DNA from: Actinoallomurus sp048498315
Lineage (GTDB): Bacteria > Actinomycetota > Actinomycetes > Streptosporangiales > Streptosporangiaceae
DNA: 64,000 nucleotides
Assembly: GCA_048498315.1 (NCBI GenBank)
Contig: JBEHYF010000005.1
Span: 22,208 to 86,207 of the forward strand
Direction of reading: 5' to 3'
In this document: positions 41,952 through 50,057 of the stretch, piece by piece
Numbering within the stretch: position 1 is the stretch's first letter
How the letters are laid out: every line of letters begins with the position of its first letter
Made by a program: the position numbers and the translations under genes
The notes under the pieces: model-generated
Told to the model about the DNA's origin: nothing
Database searches by the model: none
Seen by the model: only the letters and a program-made list of their open reading frames with translations

Positions 41952-44537
41952 ATGAGCGTGATGGAGATGCCCTCGCCCGACCGCGAGTTCGAGCGCACGC
42001 CACCCCACGACCTGGCCGCCGAGCAGTGCGTGCTCGGCAGCATGCTGCTGTCACAGACCGCCATCGCCGAGGTCATCGAGACTGTGCAGACCCGCGACTT
42101 CTACCGGCCGGCGCACCAGATCCTCTACGAGCGCATCATCGACCTGTACAGCCGCGGTGACCCGGTCGACGCCATCACCGTCAAGGACGAGCTGCTCAAG
42201 CGCGGCGAGCTGAGCCGCATCGGCGACGCGCCCTACCTTCACACGCTGGTCGCCTCCGTACCGACCGCCGCCAACGCCGGCTACTACGCCAAGATCGTGC
42301 AGGAGAAGTCGGTGCTGCGGCGGCTGGTCGAGGTCGGCACCCGCATCGCCCAGCTCGGCTACAGCACCGACGGCGCCGACGCCGACGACCTGCTCGACCG
42401 CGCCCAGGCCGAGGTGTACGCCATCGCCGACAAGCGCAGCGGCGAAGACTACGCCCCGCTGAGCGAGATCATGCCGGGGGCCCTCGACGAGATCGAGGCC
42501 ATCGGCAGCCGCGGCGGCCAGATGGTCGGCGTCCCCACCGGCTTCGCCGACCTCGACGCCCTCACCAACGGCCTCCATCCAGGGCAAATGATCATCATTG
42601 CCGCAAGACCGGCAATCGGGAAGGCGCTTGCGCTCGACACGCCGCTCCCTACGCCTGACGGTTGGACGACCATGGGAGAGGTCCAGGTCGGCGACATGCT
42701 TCTGGGGGCGGACGGTAAGCCCACGAAGGTGATCGCCGCCACCCCTGTCATGCAGAACCGCCCCTGCTATGAGATCGAATTCAACGACGGGACCGTGATC
42801 GTAGCCGACGCTTCCCACCAGTGGCTCACCGAGACGCGGGCCGCCAGGAAGTCGGCACAGGCGGCGGCCGCCAAGTACAACCGCTACAAGAACCAGCGGA
42901 CGTTTCCGTCGGTGAAGACGACCGAAGAGATCGCCAGGACGCTGCGCTGTGGCACGAGCGACAAACGGCTGAACCATGCCGTGGCCGTCGCGAAGCCTGC
43001 CACCTTGCCTGATGCGGACCTTCCTCTGTCGCCGTACGTGCTGGGCGTCTGGCTTGGCGACGGGCATTCGACGGCGGCGCGGATCACCACGGCCGACCCG
43101 GAAATCGTTGCAAACGTAGAGTCCGAGGGCTTCCGCATGATCCCAAGCTCGGCTGGTCGCTACCTTTACAGTCTTCGGCTACCAGAGCCGACTCCCATCG
43201 AGCAGCGGTCGTGTGTCGTCTGTGGTGGCCCGTTCATCCCGAAAACCTCCCAGGCCCGTACGTGCGGTCGCGTCTGTGGTGGACGTTCCCGTGGCCTTCC
43301 TTCCGCCCCGCCTATTTGTCCCGACTGCGGGGGCCCTTCCTCGGGGGCGCGTCAGTGCCAGACCTGCCGGAATGAGAAGGGGTCCGTGGCAGGAATCCTG
43401 CGTGCCCTAGGGGTACTCGGGAACAAGCACATCCCTCAGACATATCTGCGTGCATCGGAGCAGCAGCGGCGAGCCCTGCTTGCCGGACTTCTCGACACGG
43501 ATGGGTACGTCAACAAGAGTGGAACCGTCCAGCTGGCGATGACCAATTATCGGCTTGCCACTGACGCCCTGGAACTCGTCCTGAGTCTCGGCTATAAGGC
43601 GTCGATGACCACGAAGGTGGTGAAGGGTCGCAGGCCAGACTCCTGCGTTTCCTACGCGATCACGTTTACCCCGGCGGATAAGGTGTTCCGGCTGTCACGC
43701 AAGGCGATCCGCCAGACGGCGCGCGCATACCCGACGACGCTCCGTCGTTACATCGCCGATGTCCGGCCAGTGCGGTCGGTGCCGGTACGGTGCGTTGAGG
43801 TCGACAACGCCGACCATTTGTACCTTGCCAGCCGAGCGTGGATTCCGACCCACAACTCAACGCTCGCTCTCGATCTCGCGCGGGCGGCGGCGATCAGGCA
43901 TCAGCTGGCGACCGTGGTGTTCAGCCTGGAGATGGGGCGCAATGAGATCACGATGCGCCTGCTGTCGGCCGAGGCGCGGGTCGCGCTGCACGCCATGCGG
44001 TCGGGGCAGATGAACGACGAAGACTGGACCCGCCTGGCCCGCCGCATGAGCGAGGTCGCCGACGCACCGCTGTTCATCGACGACTCGCCGAACATGTCGA
44101 TGATGGAGATCCGCGCCAAGTGCCGGCGGCTCAAGCAGCAGCACGACCTGCGCCTGGTCATCGTCGACTACCTGCAGCTCATGCAGTCCGGCAAGCGGGT
44201 CGAGAGCCGCCAGGTCGAGGTGTCGGAGTTCTCCCGGTCGCTGAAGCTGCTCGCCAAGGAGCTCGGGGTCCCGGTCATCGCGCTGTCGCAGCTCAACCGC
44301 GGTCCTGAGCAGCGCACGGACAAGAAGCCCATGGTGTCCGATCTGCGCGAATCGGGATCGATCGAGCAAGACGCCGACGTCGTGATCCTGCTGCACCGTG
44401 AAGACGCCTACGAGAAGGAGTCGCCGCGTGCCGGCGAGGCCGACCTGATCGTGGCCAAGCACCGCAACGGCCCCACCGCGACCGTCACCGTCGCCTTCCA
44501 GGGCCACTACAGCCGCTTCGTCGACATGGCGCACTGA
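41952..44537 (+). CDS. dnaB: Replicative DNA helicase DnaB, intein-containing precursor
   Basis: DnaB is the hexameric 5'-3' helicase at the replication fork. The 861-residue precursor splits into extein N (1-224), an intein (225-635) and extein C (636-861); the spliced helicase would be 450 residues, the normal length. The N-terminal domain has PPHDLAAEQCVLGSMLLSQT and ASVPTAANAGYYAKIVQE. The intein interrupts Walker A (ARPAIGK / STLALDLARA). Walker B and later motifs are LRLVIVDYLQLMQSGKR, ALSQLNRGPEQRTDKKPMVS and DLRESGSIEQDADVVILLHR. ATG 41952 gives MSVMEMPSPDREFERTPPH. Syntenic with Rv0058, which also holds an intein at this site. Without splicing the ATPase would be dead. Confidence 0.96.
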   Translation: MSVMEMPSPDREFERTPPHDLAAEQCVLGSMLLSQTAIAEVIETVQTRDFYRPAHQILYERIIDLYSRGDPVDAITVKDELLKRGELSRIGDAPYLHTLVASVPTAANAGYYAKIVQEKSVLRRLVEVGTRIAQLGYSTDGADADDLLDRAQAEVYAIADKRSGEDYAPLSEIMPGALDEIEAIGSRGGQMVGVPTGFADLDALTNGLHPGQMIIIAARPAIGKALALDTPLPTPDGWTTMGEVQVGDMLLGADGKPTKVIAATPVMQNRPCYEIEFNDGTVIVADASHQWLTETRAARKSAQAAAAKYNRYKNQRTFPSVKTTEEIARTLRCGTSDKRLNHAVAVAKPATLPDADLPLSPYVLGVWLGDGHSTAARITTADPEIVANVESEGFRMIPSSAGRYLYSLRLPEPTPIEQRSCVVCGGPFIPKTSQARTCGRVCGGRSRGLPSAPPICPDCGGPSSGARQCQTCRNEKGSVAGILRALGVLGNKHIPQTYLRASEQQRRALLAGLLDTDGYVNKSGTVQLAMTNYRLATDALELVLSLGYKASMTTKVVKGRRPDSCVSYAITFTPADKVFRLSRKAIRQTARAYPTTLRRYIADVRPVRSVPVRCVEVDNADHLYLASRAWIPTHNSTLALDLARAAAIRHQLATVVFSLEMGRNEITMRLLSAEARVALHAMRSGQMNDEDWTRLARRMSEVADAPLFIDDSPNMSMMEIRAKCRRLKQQHDLRLVIVDYLQLMQSGKRVESRQVEVSEFSRSLKLLAKELGVPVIALSQLNRGPEQRTDKKPMVSDLRESGSIEQDADVVILLHREDAYEKESPRAGEADLIVAKHRNGPTATVTVAFQGHYSRFVDMAH
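42624..43856 (+). other. Class 3 intein with LAGLIDADG endonuclease in DnaB
   Basis: The intein (411 codons) starts with Ala (ALALDTPLPTPDGWTTMGEV) and ends PTHN before Ser+1, between Gly-Lys and Ser-Thr of Walker A. The N-terminal nucleophile is absent. Instead the class 3 triplet is complete: Trp67 in block B (ASHQWLT), Cys390 in block F (VRCVEVDN) and Thr409 in block G (PTHN). Splicing should begin at Cys390. The homing endonuclease has both LAGLIDADG-type motifs, LGVWLGDGHS and LLAGLLDTDGYV, with acidic catalytic residues, so it may be active. Between them, residues about 197-250 hold two C-x2-C paired clusters (CVVCGG...TCGRVCGG; CPDCGG...CQTC), a likely zinc-ribbon DNA-binding insertion. 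Wobble GC is visibly lower than in the exteins. Confidence 0.92.
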
Positions 44538-44586
44538 CCGGCCCGGTTCTGACGGCGGCGGCGCCTATGATGACGGCCCTCCTGCG

Positions 44587-44859
44587 GTGTTCAAGGTCGG
44601 CGGCCGCATGTTCGCCCTCGTCCCCCTCGACGGCGATCCGGGCAGCGTGAACCTCAAGTGTGATCCGGGTCTGGCCCTCGAACTGCGCGCTCGCCACCCG
44701 GCGGTCCGCCCCGGCTACCACCAGAACAAGCGGCACTGGAACACCGTCGAGCTCGACGGCTCGATCGACGACGAGCTCCGATGGGTGATCGACCACTCGT
44801 ACGAGCTGGTCGTCGCCGGCCTGCCCCGCGCCGTCCGCGACCAGTTGACCGGCGGCTGA
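44587..44859 (+). CDS. MmcQ/YjbR-family protein, N-terminally short
   Basis: A 90-residue product with the MmcQ/YjbR core: FKVGGRMFALVPLDGDPGSV and NLKCDPGLALELRARHPAVR, then YHQNKRHWNTVELDGSI and the last helix SYELVVAGLPRAVRDQL. Usual family members have about 30 more residues before FKVGG (with a PGATEDxPWG-like motif). Only 49 bases separate it from dnaB, without a matching sequence, so the 5' end seems lost. Either a truncated but expressed protein (GTG start) or a decaying gene. The fold is CyaY-like and a DNA-binding role is proposed for some relatives. Confidence 0.65.
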   Translation: MFKVGGRMFALVPLDGDPGSVNLKCDPGLALELRARHPAVRPGYHQNKRHWNTVELDGSIDDELRWVIDHSYELVVAGLPRAVRDQLTGG

Positions 44860-44947
44860 CCGCCGCGGCCGCGCACGCACTCCGCCGGCCGGCGGCCCCG
44901 GGCCTCGCCCTCCCGCGTCGCGCGCTCCGCCGGCCTGCCGTTCGCCG

Positions 44948-44979
44948 GTTGACCTTGCCGTTACGTCAACTCCTATGGT
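44948..44979 (+). promoter_or_regulatory. MerR-type promoter of the tipA-like gene
   Basis: -35 TTGACC (44949-44954) and -10 TATGGT (44974-44979) are separated by 19 bases, the long spacer typical of MerR-activated promoters. Inside the spacer lies a dyad, GTTGAC-N11-GTCAAC (44948-44970). This strongly predicts autoregulation by the MerR/TipA protein that follows. Confidence 0.8.
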
Positions 44980-45028
44980 CGGGGACGTGGCCGGAAATAC
45001 CGGCCGCACGGGGATGGGGACGGTTGCC

Positions 45029-45795
45029 ATGGCTTGGTCGATCGCCCAGGTCGCCCGCATGTCGGGGGTGACCGCGCGAACGCTTCGGCACTACGACGAG
45101 ATCGGCCTGCTCAAGCCCGCCTACGTGGGGGTCAACGGGTACCGCTACTACGAGGAGGAGCAGCTGCTGCGCCTGCAGCAGATCCTCGTGCTGCGCGCCC
45201 TCGACGTCGGGCTGGCCGAGATCGCCGAGGCGATCGATTCGGAGCTGGACACGGTGGCCGCACTTCGCCGCCATCATGCGCGGCTGCTGGCCGAGCGCGA
45301 CCGCCTCGGCCGGCTCGCCGACACCGTGGCCCGCACCATCGCCGAACTCGACGAAGGACAAGGAGGTGACACCGTGGCGGCACCGAAGATCAATCGGCCG
45401 GAGAACCTGTTCGCGGGATTCGACCACTCGCAGTACGACGACGAGGCCCGTGAGCGCTGGCCGGAGCAGTACGAACAGTCCCAGCGGGCCGTGGAGGGCT
45501 TCACCCAGGAGCAGATGGAGGCGTGGCAGCGGCAGCTGACCGCCCAGGGATCCGCATGGCCGAGCTGATGGCGGCCGGCGCGGCGCCGGACGACCCGATC
45601 GTCCTGGATGAGGTGGAGAACCACTACCGCGCGGTCAGCCGGTTCTGGACCCCCGACGCGAACGCCTACACCTGCCTCGGGCAGATGTACGTCGACGACG
45701 AGCGGTTCCGCGGCAACTACGAGAAGATCACGGCGGGGCTGGCCGAGTTCCAGCGCGACGCCATGGCGGCCTACGCCCGCACCCGGCTGAGCTGA
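45029..45795 (+). pseudogene. tipA: TipA-type MerR regulator interrupted by a frameshift
   Basis: The first frame (to the stop at 45568) codes for a MerR HTH (WSIAQVARMSGVTARTLRHY, DEIGLLKPAYVGVNGYRYY), a coiled coil and the start of the TipAS ligand domain (NLFAGFDHSQYDDEARERWP, EGFTQEQMEAW). The remaining TipAS sequence (MAELMAAGAAPDDPIVLDEV, YRAVSRFWTPDANAYTCLGQ, AAYARTRLS) continues in the -1 frame up to 45795. The two frames meet near 45545-45555, consistent with loss of one base. TipAL binds thiopeptides covalently and activates its own promoter. The internal GTG at 45374 has AAGGAGG seven bases before it, so a separate TipAS form was also made, but it too would be truncated. A sequencing error cannot be excluded. 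Confidence 0.8.
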
Positions 45796-45986
45796 CGAGC
45801 CCGGCCGGCCGTCCCCGGAGGAGCCGCGGATCCTCCGGGTGCACTTTCCGGTTCTCCTGCCGGCCTGCCGTCTGAGCGGCGCCGTGCCGTTGCGTCCGTG
45901 GGTCGGCCGGATATCCCGGATATCAGGGTGCCCCGTTTCGAGCGGATCGGCATGATGGTCCGGTCGTCACGAACGGGAGGACCGGA

Positions 45987-46736
45987 GTGCCCGAGATCAG
46001 CGCCGATGCGGCGCGGCGCATCGACCGGCTGGCCCGCGCCGCCTGGCCGCCGGAGATCGTCCACGAGCACGACGGCTGGCTGCTCGGCCACACGCCAGGC
46101 GTACGGCGGCGGCGGTCGAACTGCGCGGTACCTCCCGGCTCGGGAGGCGAGGCCGCGCTGGCGGCGGTGGAGCGCTTCTACCGCGACCGTGACCGGCCGG
46201 TGATCGTGCAGATCGGGGCGGGCCAGGGCGGCCTCGATGCGCTGCTGGCCGGGCGCGGGTACCGGCGCGACGCGCCGACCGCGGTGCTCACCGCACGCAC
46301 GGCCGACGTCATCGCCGCCACCCGGCAGGCGCCGATCGCCGCCGCCGAGGTCGCCGAGCGGCCCGGTGACCGGCTCGACGCCTTCGCCGCGCTGGACGAG
46401 CACGCCGACAGCGCGGCGGTCGGGCGGAAGGTCATCGCCCGGATCCCCGATCCCGTCGCGTTCGTCAGCGTGCGCCGTGACGGCCGTGCCGTCGGAATGG
46501 GCCTGTTCGCCGCCGCGTCGGGCTGGGCGGGGATCTTCTGCATGGCGACCCGCCCGGACGCGCGCCGGCGGGGCGTCGCGGCCGCGGTGCTCGGCGCGGG
46601 CGTGCGCTGGGCGGCCGGCGTCGGCGCGGACCGCCTCTACCTCCAGGTCGAGGCCGGCAATGACGCCGCGCTGGCCCTGTACGGCAAGGTCGGCTTCACC
46701 CGGTCTCACGGCTACCACTACCGCGTCGCCGGCTGA
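45987..46736 (+). CDS. GNAT-family N-acetyltransferase, two-lobed
   Basis: A 249-residue protein whose C-terminal half is a GNAT domain: FVSVRRDGRAVGMGLFAAAS, CMATRPDARRRGVAAAVLGA (acetyl-CoA loop R-x-x-G-x-A) and YLQVEAGNDAALALYGKVGF. The N-terminal lobe (WPPEIVHEHDGWLLGHTPGV, RRRRSNCAVPP) is typical of larger actinobacterial GNATs that act on small molecules. Substrate unknown. GTG 45987 has GGGAGG six bases upstream. A tandem CCGGATATC pair at about 45906-45923 may be a regulatory site. Confidence 0.88.
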   Translation: MPEISADAARRIDRLARAAWPPEIVHEHDGWLLGHTPGVRRRRSNCAVPPGSGGEAALAAVERFYRDRDRPVIVQIGAGQGGLDALLAGRGYRRDAPTAVLTARTADVIAATRQAPIAAAEVAERPGDRLDAFAALDEHADSAAVGRKVIARIPDPVAFVSVRRDGRAVGMGLFAAASGWAGIFCMATRPDARRRGVAAAVLGAGVRWAAGVGADRLYLQVEAGNDAALALYGKVGFTRSHGYHYRVAG

Positions 46737-46760
46737 CCCGCGCCGCCGGCTGACCCGCGC
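46727..46760. repeat. 17-base tandem duplication over the stop of the GNAT gene
   Basis: CGCCGGCTGACCCGCGC is repeated head to tail (46727-46743, 46744-46760). The first copy holds the last codons and the TGA of the acetyltransferase gene. The same kind of duplication was seen at the MFS gene end at 18921. Confidence 0.85.
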
Positions 46761-47056
46761 CGGCGGCATGGCCGGCGAGCGGCCGGCGGGCCGAGGCTTG
46801 GACGGGCCCGACCCGCCCCGGCACCGATCCGGGCGGCGTGACCCGGCCGAGGTGAGCCGACCGGAGTTACCCGGCCGGCCTGAGCCGACGCGGCCCGGTC
46901 CGGCTCGATCCAGGCCCGCTGCCCGCCGCGGCGTGACCGACCTGCCCGCCGCGGCGCTGGCCGCCGACCCGGACGGTCGGGCCCGTGGCGAATCCGTACG
47001 CGACGATCCGTGCGTGGCGGACCGATCGTCGGCGGACCGGTCGGCAGGATGCCGGG
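46761..47056. other. Gene-free stretch between convergent genes
   Basis: Just under 300 bases of very GC-rich sequence between the end of the GNAT gene and the end of the epimerase gene. No domain or clear hairpin stands out. Confidence 0.4.
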
Positions 47057-47995
47057 TCAGCGGCCGGCGCGGTCGGGGGAGCCCGACTCGACCCAGCGGT
47101 AGACCTCGCGCACGCCGTCGGCGACGGGTGTGCGCGGCGTCCAGCCGAGGTCGCGGCGCGCCGCCCCGGCGTCGAGGGCGCTGCGCTGCACCTCGCCAGG
47201 GCGGGCGGGCGCGAACTCGGGGTCCAGCGGACGGCCGGCGGCGGCGCCGATCAGCTCGATGAGCTCCAGCACGCTGGTCTCGTGGCCCGTCCCGATGTTC
47301 CACACACCGGCGCGGTCGGAGCGCGACGCGGCGAGGAACGCCTCCGCGACGTCGCCGACGTACACGTAGTCGCGGGTCTGCCGGCCGTCGCCGAAGACCG
47401 TCGGCCGCTCGCCGCGCGCGGCGCGGCCGCAGAAGATGCCGACGACGCCGGCCTCGCCCGCCGGGTCCTGGCGCGGGCCGTAGACGTTGGCGAGCCGCAG
47501 CGCGACGTGCCGCGTGCCGTACAGCCGGTTGTACAGGCCGAGGTACTGCTCGGCGCAGTACTTGGCGGTGCCGTACGGCGCTTCGGGCCCGGGCGGCACG
47601 TCTTCGGCGGTGGGGACCGGCGCGTCGGCGCCGTAGATCGCCCCGCCGGTGCTGGCGAACAGCACCCGCGCGCCGGCCGAGCGGGCCGCCTCCAGCACGT
47701 TGATCGTTCCGACGACGTTGACGGTCGCGTCGTCGGCGGGAGCGGCGACCGACACCCGTACGTCGATCTGGGCGGCGAGGTGGCAGATCAGGTCGGGCCG
47801 CACCTGCCTGACGACCGTGGTCAGCGCCGGGATGTCGGTGACGGAAGCCTTGTGCACGGCCACGGAGGGGTCGAGGCGCCCGGGACGGCCACGGGACAGG
47901 TCGTCGAGCACGGTCACCTCGTCTCCCTCGGCGAGGAAGACGTCGGCCAGGTGGGAGCCGATGAAACCGGCCCCGCCGGTGACGAGGATGCGCAT
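47057..47995 (-). CDS. NAD-dependent epimerase/dehydratase (UDP-glucose 4-epimerase type)
   Basis: A 312-residue extended SDR. MRILVTGGAGFIGSHLADVF is the NAD-binding motif, ICHLAAQIDVRVSVAAPADD and LFASTGGAIYG precede the catalytic YGTAK (Tyr-x3-Lys, near 145). The C-terminus has GDGRQTRDYVYVGDVAEAFL typical of GalE-like nucleotide-sugar epimerases. The substrate is most likely a UDP- or dTDP-sugar; galE itself cannot be asserted. ATG 47995 is where homology begins. The frame stays open far upstream only because it is antisense to the aldo/keto reductase gene. Confidence 0.92.
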   Translation of the reverse strand: MRILVTGGAGFIGSHLADVFLAEGDEVTVLDDLSRGRPGRLDPSVAVHKASVTDIPALTTVVRQVRPDLICHLAAQIDVRVSVAAPADDATVNVVGTINVLEAARSAGARVLFASTGGAIYGADAPVPTAEDVPPGPEAPYGTAKYCAEQYLGLYNRLYGTRHVALRLANVYGPRQDPAGEAGVVGIFCGRAARGERPTVFGDGRQTRDYVYVGDVAEAFLAASRSDRAGVWNIGTGHETSVLELIELIGAAAGRPLDPEFAPARPGEVQRSALDAGAARRDLGWTPRTPVADGVREVYRWVESGSPDRAGR

Positions 47996-48205
47996 GCGGA
48001 GCAAGCGTAGGGGATGCAGGGGATATGGTCCGCGCCGCGTCGGGCGTCCCGGCCCGCGGGCGAGGCGGGGCCGCGGAGCGCGGCCGCGCGGCGGCGGGTG
48101 CCCGCCCTTCACCGCGCGGCGCGGGGGGCGTACGGTGGCGGCCTCACCCTTGATCGTCGGTGGTCGTCTTCGGCGCGAGCCCACAGCCCGGAAAGGATGC
48201 AGCCC

Positions 48206-49330
48206 ATGAGGAGATTCGCGGACCGTCACGTGGGCGCCGTCGGGCTCGGCTGCATGGGGATGAGCTGGGCCTACACCGAGTCCGAGCGGGACGACCGGCG
48301 GTCGGTGGAGCTGATCCGGGAGGCCGTGGACCTCGGGGTCACCTTTCTCGACACCAGCGACGTGTACGGCGCCGGGCACAACGAGACCCTGGTCGGCACG
48401 GCGCTGCGGGGCATCCGCGACCGCGTCGTACTCGGTACGAAGGTCGGTCTGGTCGCCGATCCCCGGACGCGGCGGATGCGCCGTGACGGGCGTCCCGAGC
48501 ATGTGCGCGCGGCGGTCGAGGCGAGCCTGCGGCGGCTCGGCACCGACGTCATCGACCTGTACTACCTGCACCGGATCGACCCGGAGGTCCCGCTCGCCGA
48601 GACGTGGGGCGCCATGGCCGAGCTGGCCGCCGCGGGGAAGGTCCGCCACCTGGGGCTGTCCGAGGTGACCGTGGCCCAGGCCGATGAGGCGCACCGGATC
48701 CACCCGGTCGCGGCGATCCAGTCGGAGCTGTCGCTGTGGACGCGTGACGCGCTCGGAATCGACGGTGCCGGGCCCGGCCCCGCTGCGCCCGCGGAGACGG
48801 CTGCGCCCGCGGACGGCGCCGTCGCGACCACGGCCACGGCTGCGGGCGGCGGCGCCGACAGCGCGGCAGGGGCCCGCGTGGGCACAGATGCGGGCACAGA
48901 CGCGGGTGCCGGCGCTGGCGCGGGCGCGGGTCCGGGGCCGGGGAACGTGGTCGGCTGGTGCGCCGAGCACGGTGCGGCGTTCGTGCCGTTCTCGCCGCTG
49001 GGCCGCGGTTTCCTCACGGGCGCGGTGACGGACGCGAGTTTCGAGGAGACCGACTTCCGCCGGAGCCTGCCCAGGTTCCAGGAGGAGGCGATGCGGCAGA
49101 ACATGCGCATCGTCGACACGGTGCGGAAGGTGGCCGAGCGGCACGGCGCGACGCCGGCGCAGGTCGCCATCGCCTGGACGCTCGCGCAGGGCGACCACGT
49201 GATCCCGATCCCGGGCACGAAGAAGCGCCGGTACCTGCACGAGAACACGCGCGCGGCCGGCGTCGACCTCACCGAGGCCGACCTGGCCGAACTCGATGCC
49301 GTGCCCCTGCCGATGGGCGCCCGCTATTGA
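48206..49330 (+). CDS. Aldo/keto reductase with a low-complexity insertion
   Basis: An NADPH-dependent aldo/keto reductase of the perakine-reductase/YajO type: VGAVGLGCMGMSWAYTESE at the N-terminus, FLDTSDVYGAGHNETLVGTA (catalytic Asp and Tyr), GTKVGLV (catalytic Lys) and YYLHRIDPEVPLAETWGAM (His). Then AIQSELSLWTRDA and SPLGRGFLTG, VIPIPGTKKRRYLHEN. About 65 residues of Ala/Gly/Asp/Thr repeats (about 48760-48950; GTDAGTDAGAGAGAGAG) lie between ELSLWTRDA and NVVGWCAEHGAAFVPFSP. Normal enzymes have a few residues there, so total length is 374 rather than about 320. ATG 48206 with GGAAAGG nine bases upstream is used; ATG 48197 is close. Confidence 0.92.
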   Translation: MRRFADRHVGAVGLGCMGMSWAYTESERDDRRSVELIREAVDLGVTFLDTSDVYGAGHNETLVGTALRGIRDRVVLGTKVGLVADPRTRRMRRDGRPEHVRAAVEASLRRLGTDVIDLYYLHRIDPEVPLAETWGAMAELAAAGKVRHLGLSEVTVAQADEAHRIHPVAAIQSELSLWTRDALGIDGAGPGPAAPAETAAPADGAVATTATAAGGGADSAAGARVGTDAGTDAGAGAGAGAGPGPGNVVGWCAEHGAAFVPFSPLGRGFLTGAVTDASFEETDFRRSLPRFQEEAMRQNMRIVDTVRKVAERHGATPAQVAIAWTLAQGDHVIPIPGTKKRRYLHENTRAAGVDLTEADLAELDAVPLPMGARY

Positions 49331-49429
49331 GCCGAGCGTCGCGGCCGGCCGCGCCCCGCGGTGTGCCGGCATGAGCCGCCCGCACAGATCGGTCCGGTGC
49401 GGACGATCGGTGGGTGGTGATGACGTGCG

Positions 49430-49996
49430 CTAGAGGTCCATGACGGCGAGAACGAAGCGGACGTCGTCGGTGCCCTCGTTGGCGTAGGAGTGCGGGCGAT
49501 CGCCGTGGAAGACCGCGGCGTCGCCCGCGCCGATCTCGGTTCGGCTGCCGTCGACGGTGAGGGTCAACCGCCCGGAGTCGACCGTGACGATCTCGCGGGT
49601 TCCGGGGGTGTGCGCCTCGCTGTCGCGGCACTCGGCCGGGTGCAGCACCCAGCGCCACAGCTCGACCGACGGCCGTGGGTCACTGCCGGCCAGCAGCGTG
49701 CCGGTGCCGCCGGAGGGCCCTTCCCAGAGAACGACGTGGCGGATGGCCGGGAAGAGCTGGATCGGCGGCTCCTCCTCGACCTGGACGAGGCGGGTGAGCG
49801 GCACGCCGAGCGCCTCGGAGACGCGGATCAGCGTGCCGAGGTTGGGGTTGCCGCGGGCCTGTTCGAGCGCGACGAGCACGCCCTTGCTGACCCCGGCACG
49901 GGCGGCGAGCTGGTCGAGGCTCCAGCCGTGCGCGGCCCGTAGAGAGCGTACGGTGCGGGCGACCGCGTCGCCGACCTTGTTCGTCACGGAGGCCAC
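49430..49996 (-). CDS. XRE-family regulator with cupin domain
   Basis: A 188-residue one-component regulator. HTH: VRSLRAAHGWSLDQLAARAG followed by VSKGVLVALEQARGNPNLGT (about 18-55). Cupin_2 at the C-terminus: VDSGRLTLTVDGSRTEIGAG and AVFHGDRPHSYANEGTDDVRF. It is divergent from the B3/B4-EamA pair, with 61 bases between start codons that contain a TTCA-G-TGAA dyad. It likely senses a small ligand and controls both its gene and the pair. The three-gene set recurs in many bacteria (from memory). Confidence 0.92.
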   Translation of the reverse strand: MASVTNKVGDAVARTVRSLRAAHGWSLDQLAARAGVSKGVLVALEQARGNPNLGTLIRVSEALGVPLTRLVQVEEEPPIQLFPAIRHVVLWEGPSGGTGTLLAGSDPRPSVELWRWVLHPAECRDSEAHTPGTREIVTVDSGRLTLTVDGSRTEIGAGDAAVFHGDRPHSYANEGTDDVRFVLAVMDL

Positions 49997-50002
49997 CCGA
50001 GA

Positions 50003-50023
50003 TGGTCGTTTCAGTGAACCATG
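50003..50023. promoter_or_regulatory. Putative operator between the XRE-cupin gene and the B3/B4 gene
   Basis: TTCA-G-TGAA (50011-50019) is a perfect dyad, enclosed by ATGGT (50003-50007) and ACCAT (50019-50023). It stands 7-27 bases from the regulator start and 35-55 bases from the B3/B4 start, a good place for control of both. Confidence 0.6.
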
Positions 50024-50057
50024 ACGTACGATACTCCGACCGACGTAGGAGGGGACG

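Noticed and set aside
45540..45570. Programmed -1 frameshift as the explanation for the split tipA
   Set aside because: No X-XXY-YYZ slippery heptamer and no clear downstream pseudoknot are visible at the junction, so a mutation or sequencing error is more likely.
47996..49372. Long upstream continuation of the epimerase frame on the minus strand
   Set aside because: It is antisense to the aldo/keto reductase and has no homology; the epimerase itself begins with MRILVTGGAGFIG at 47995.
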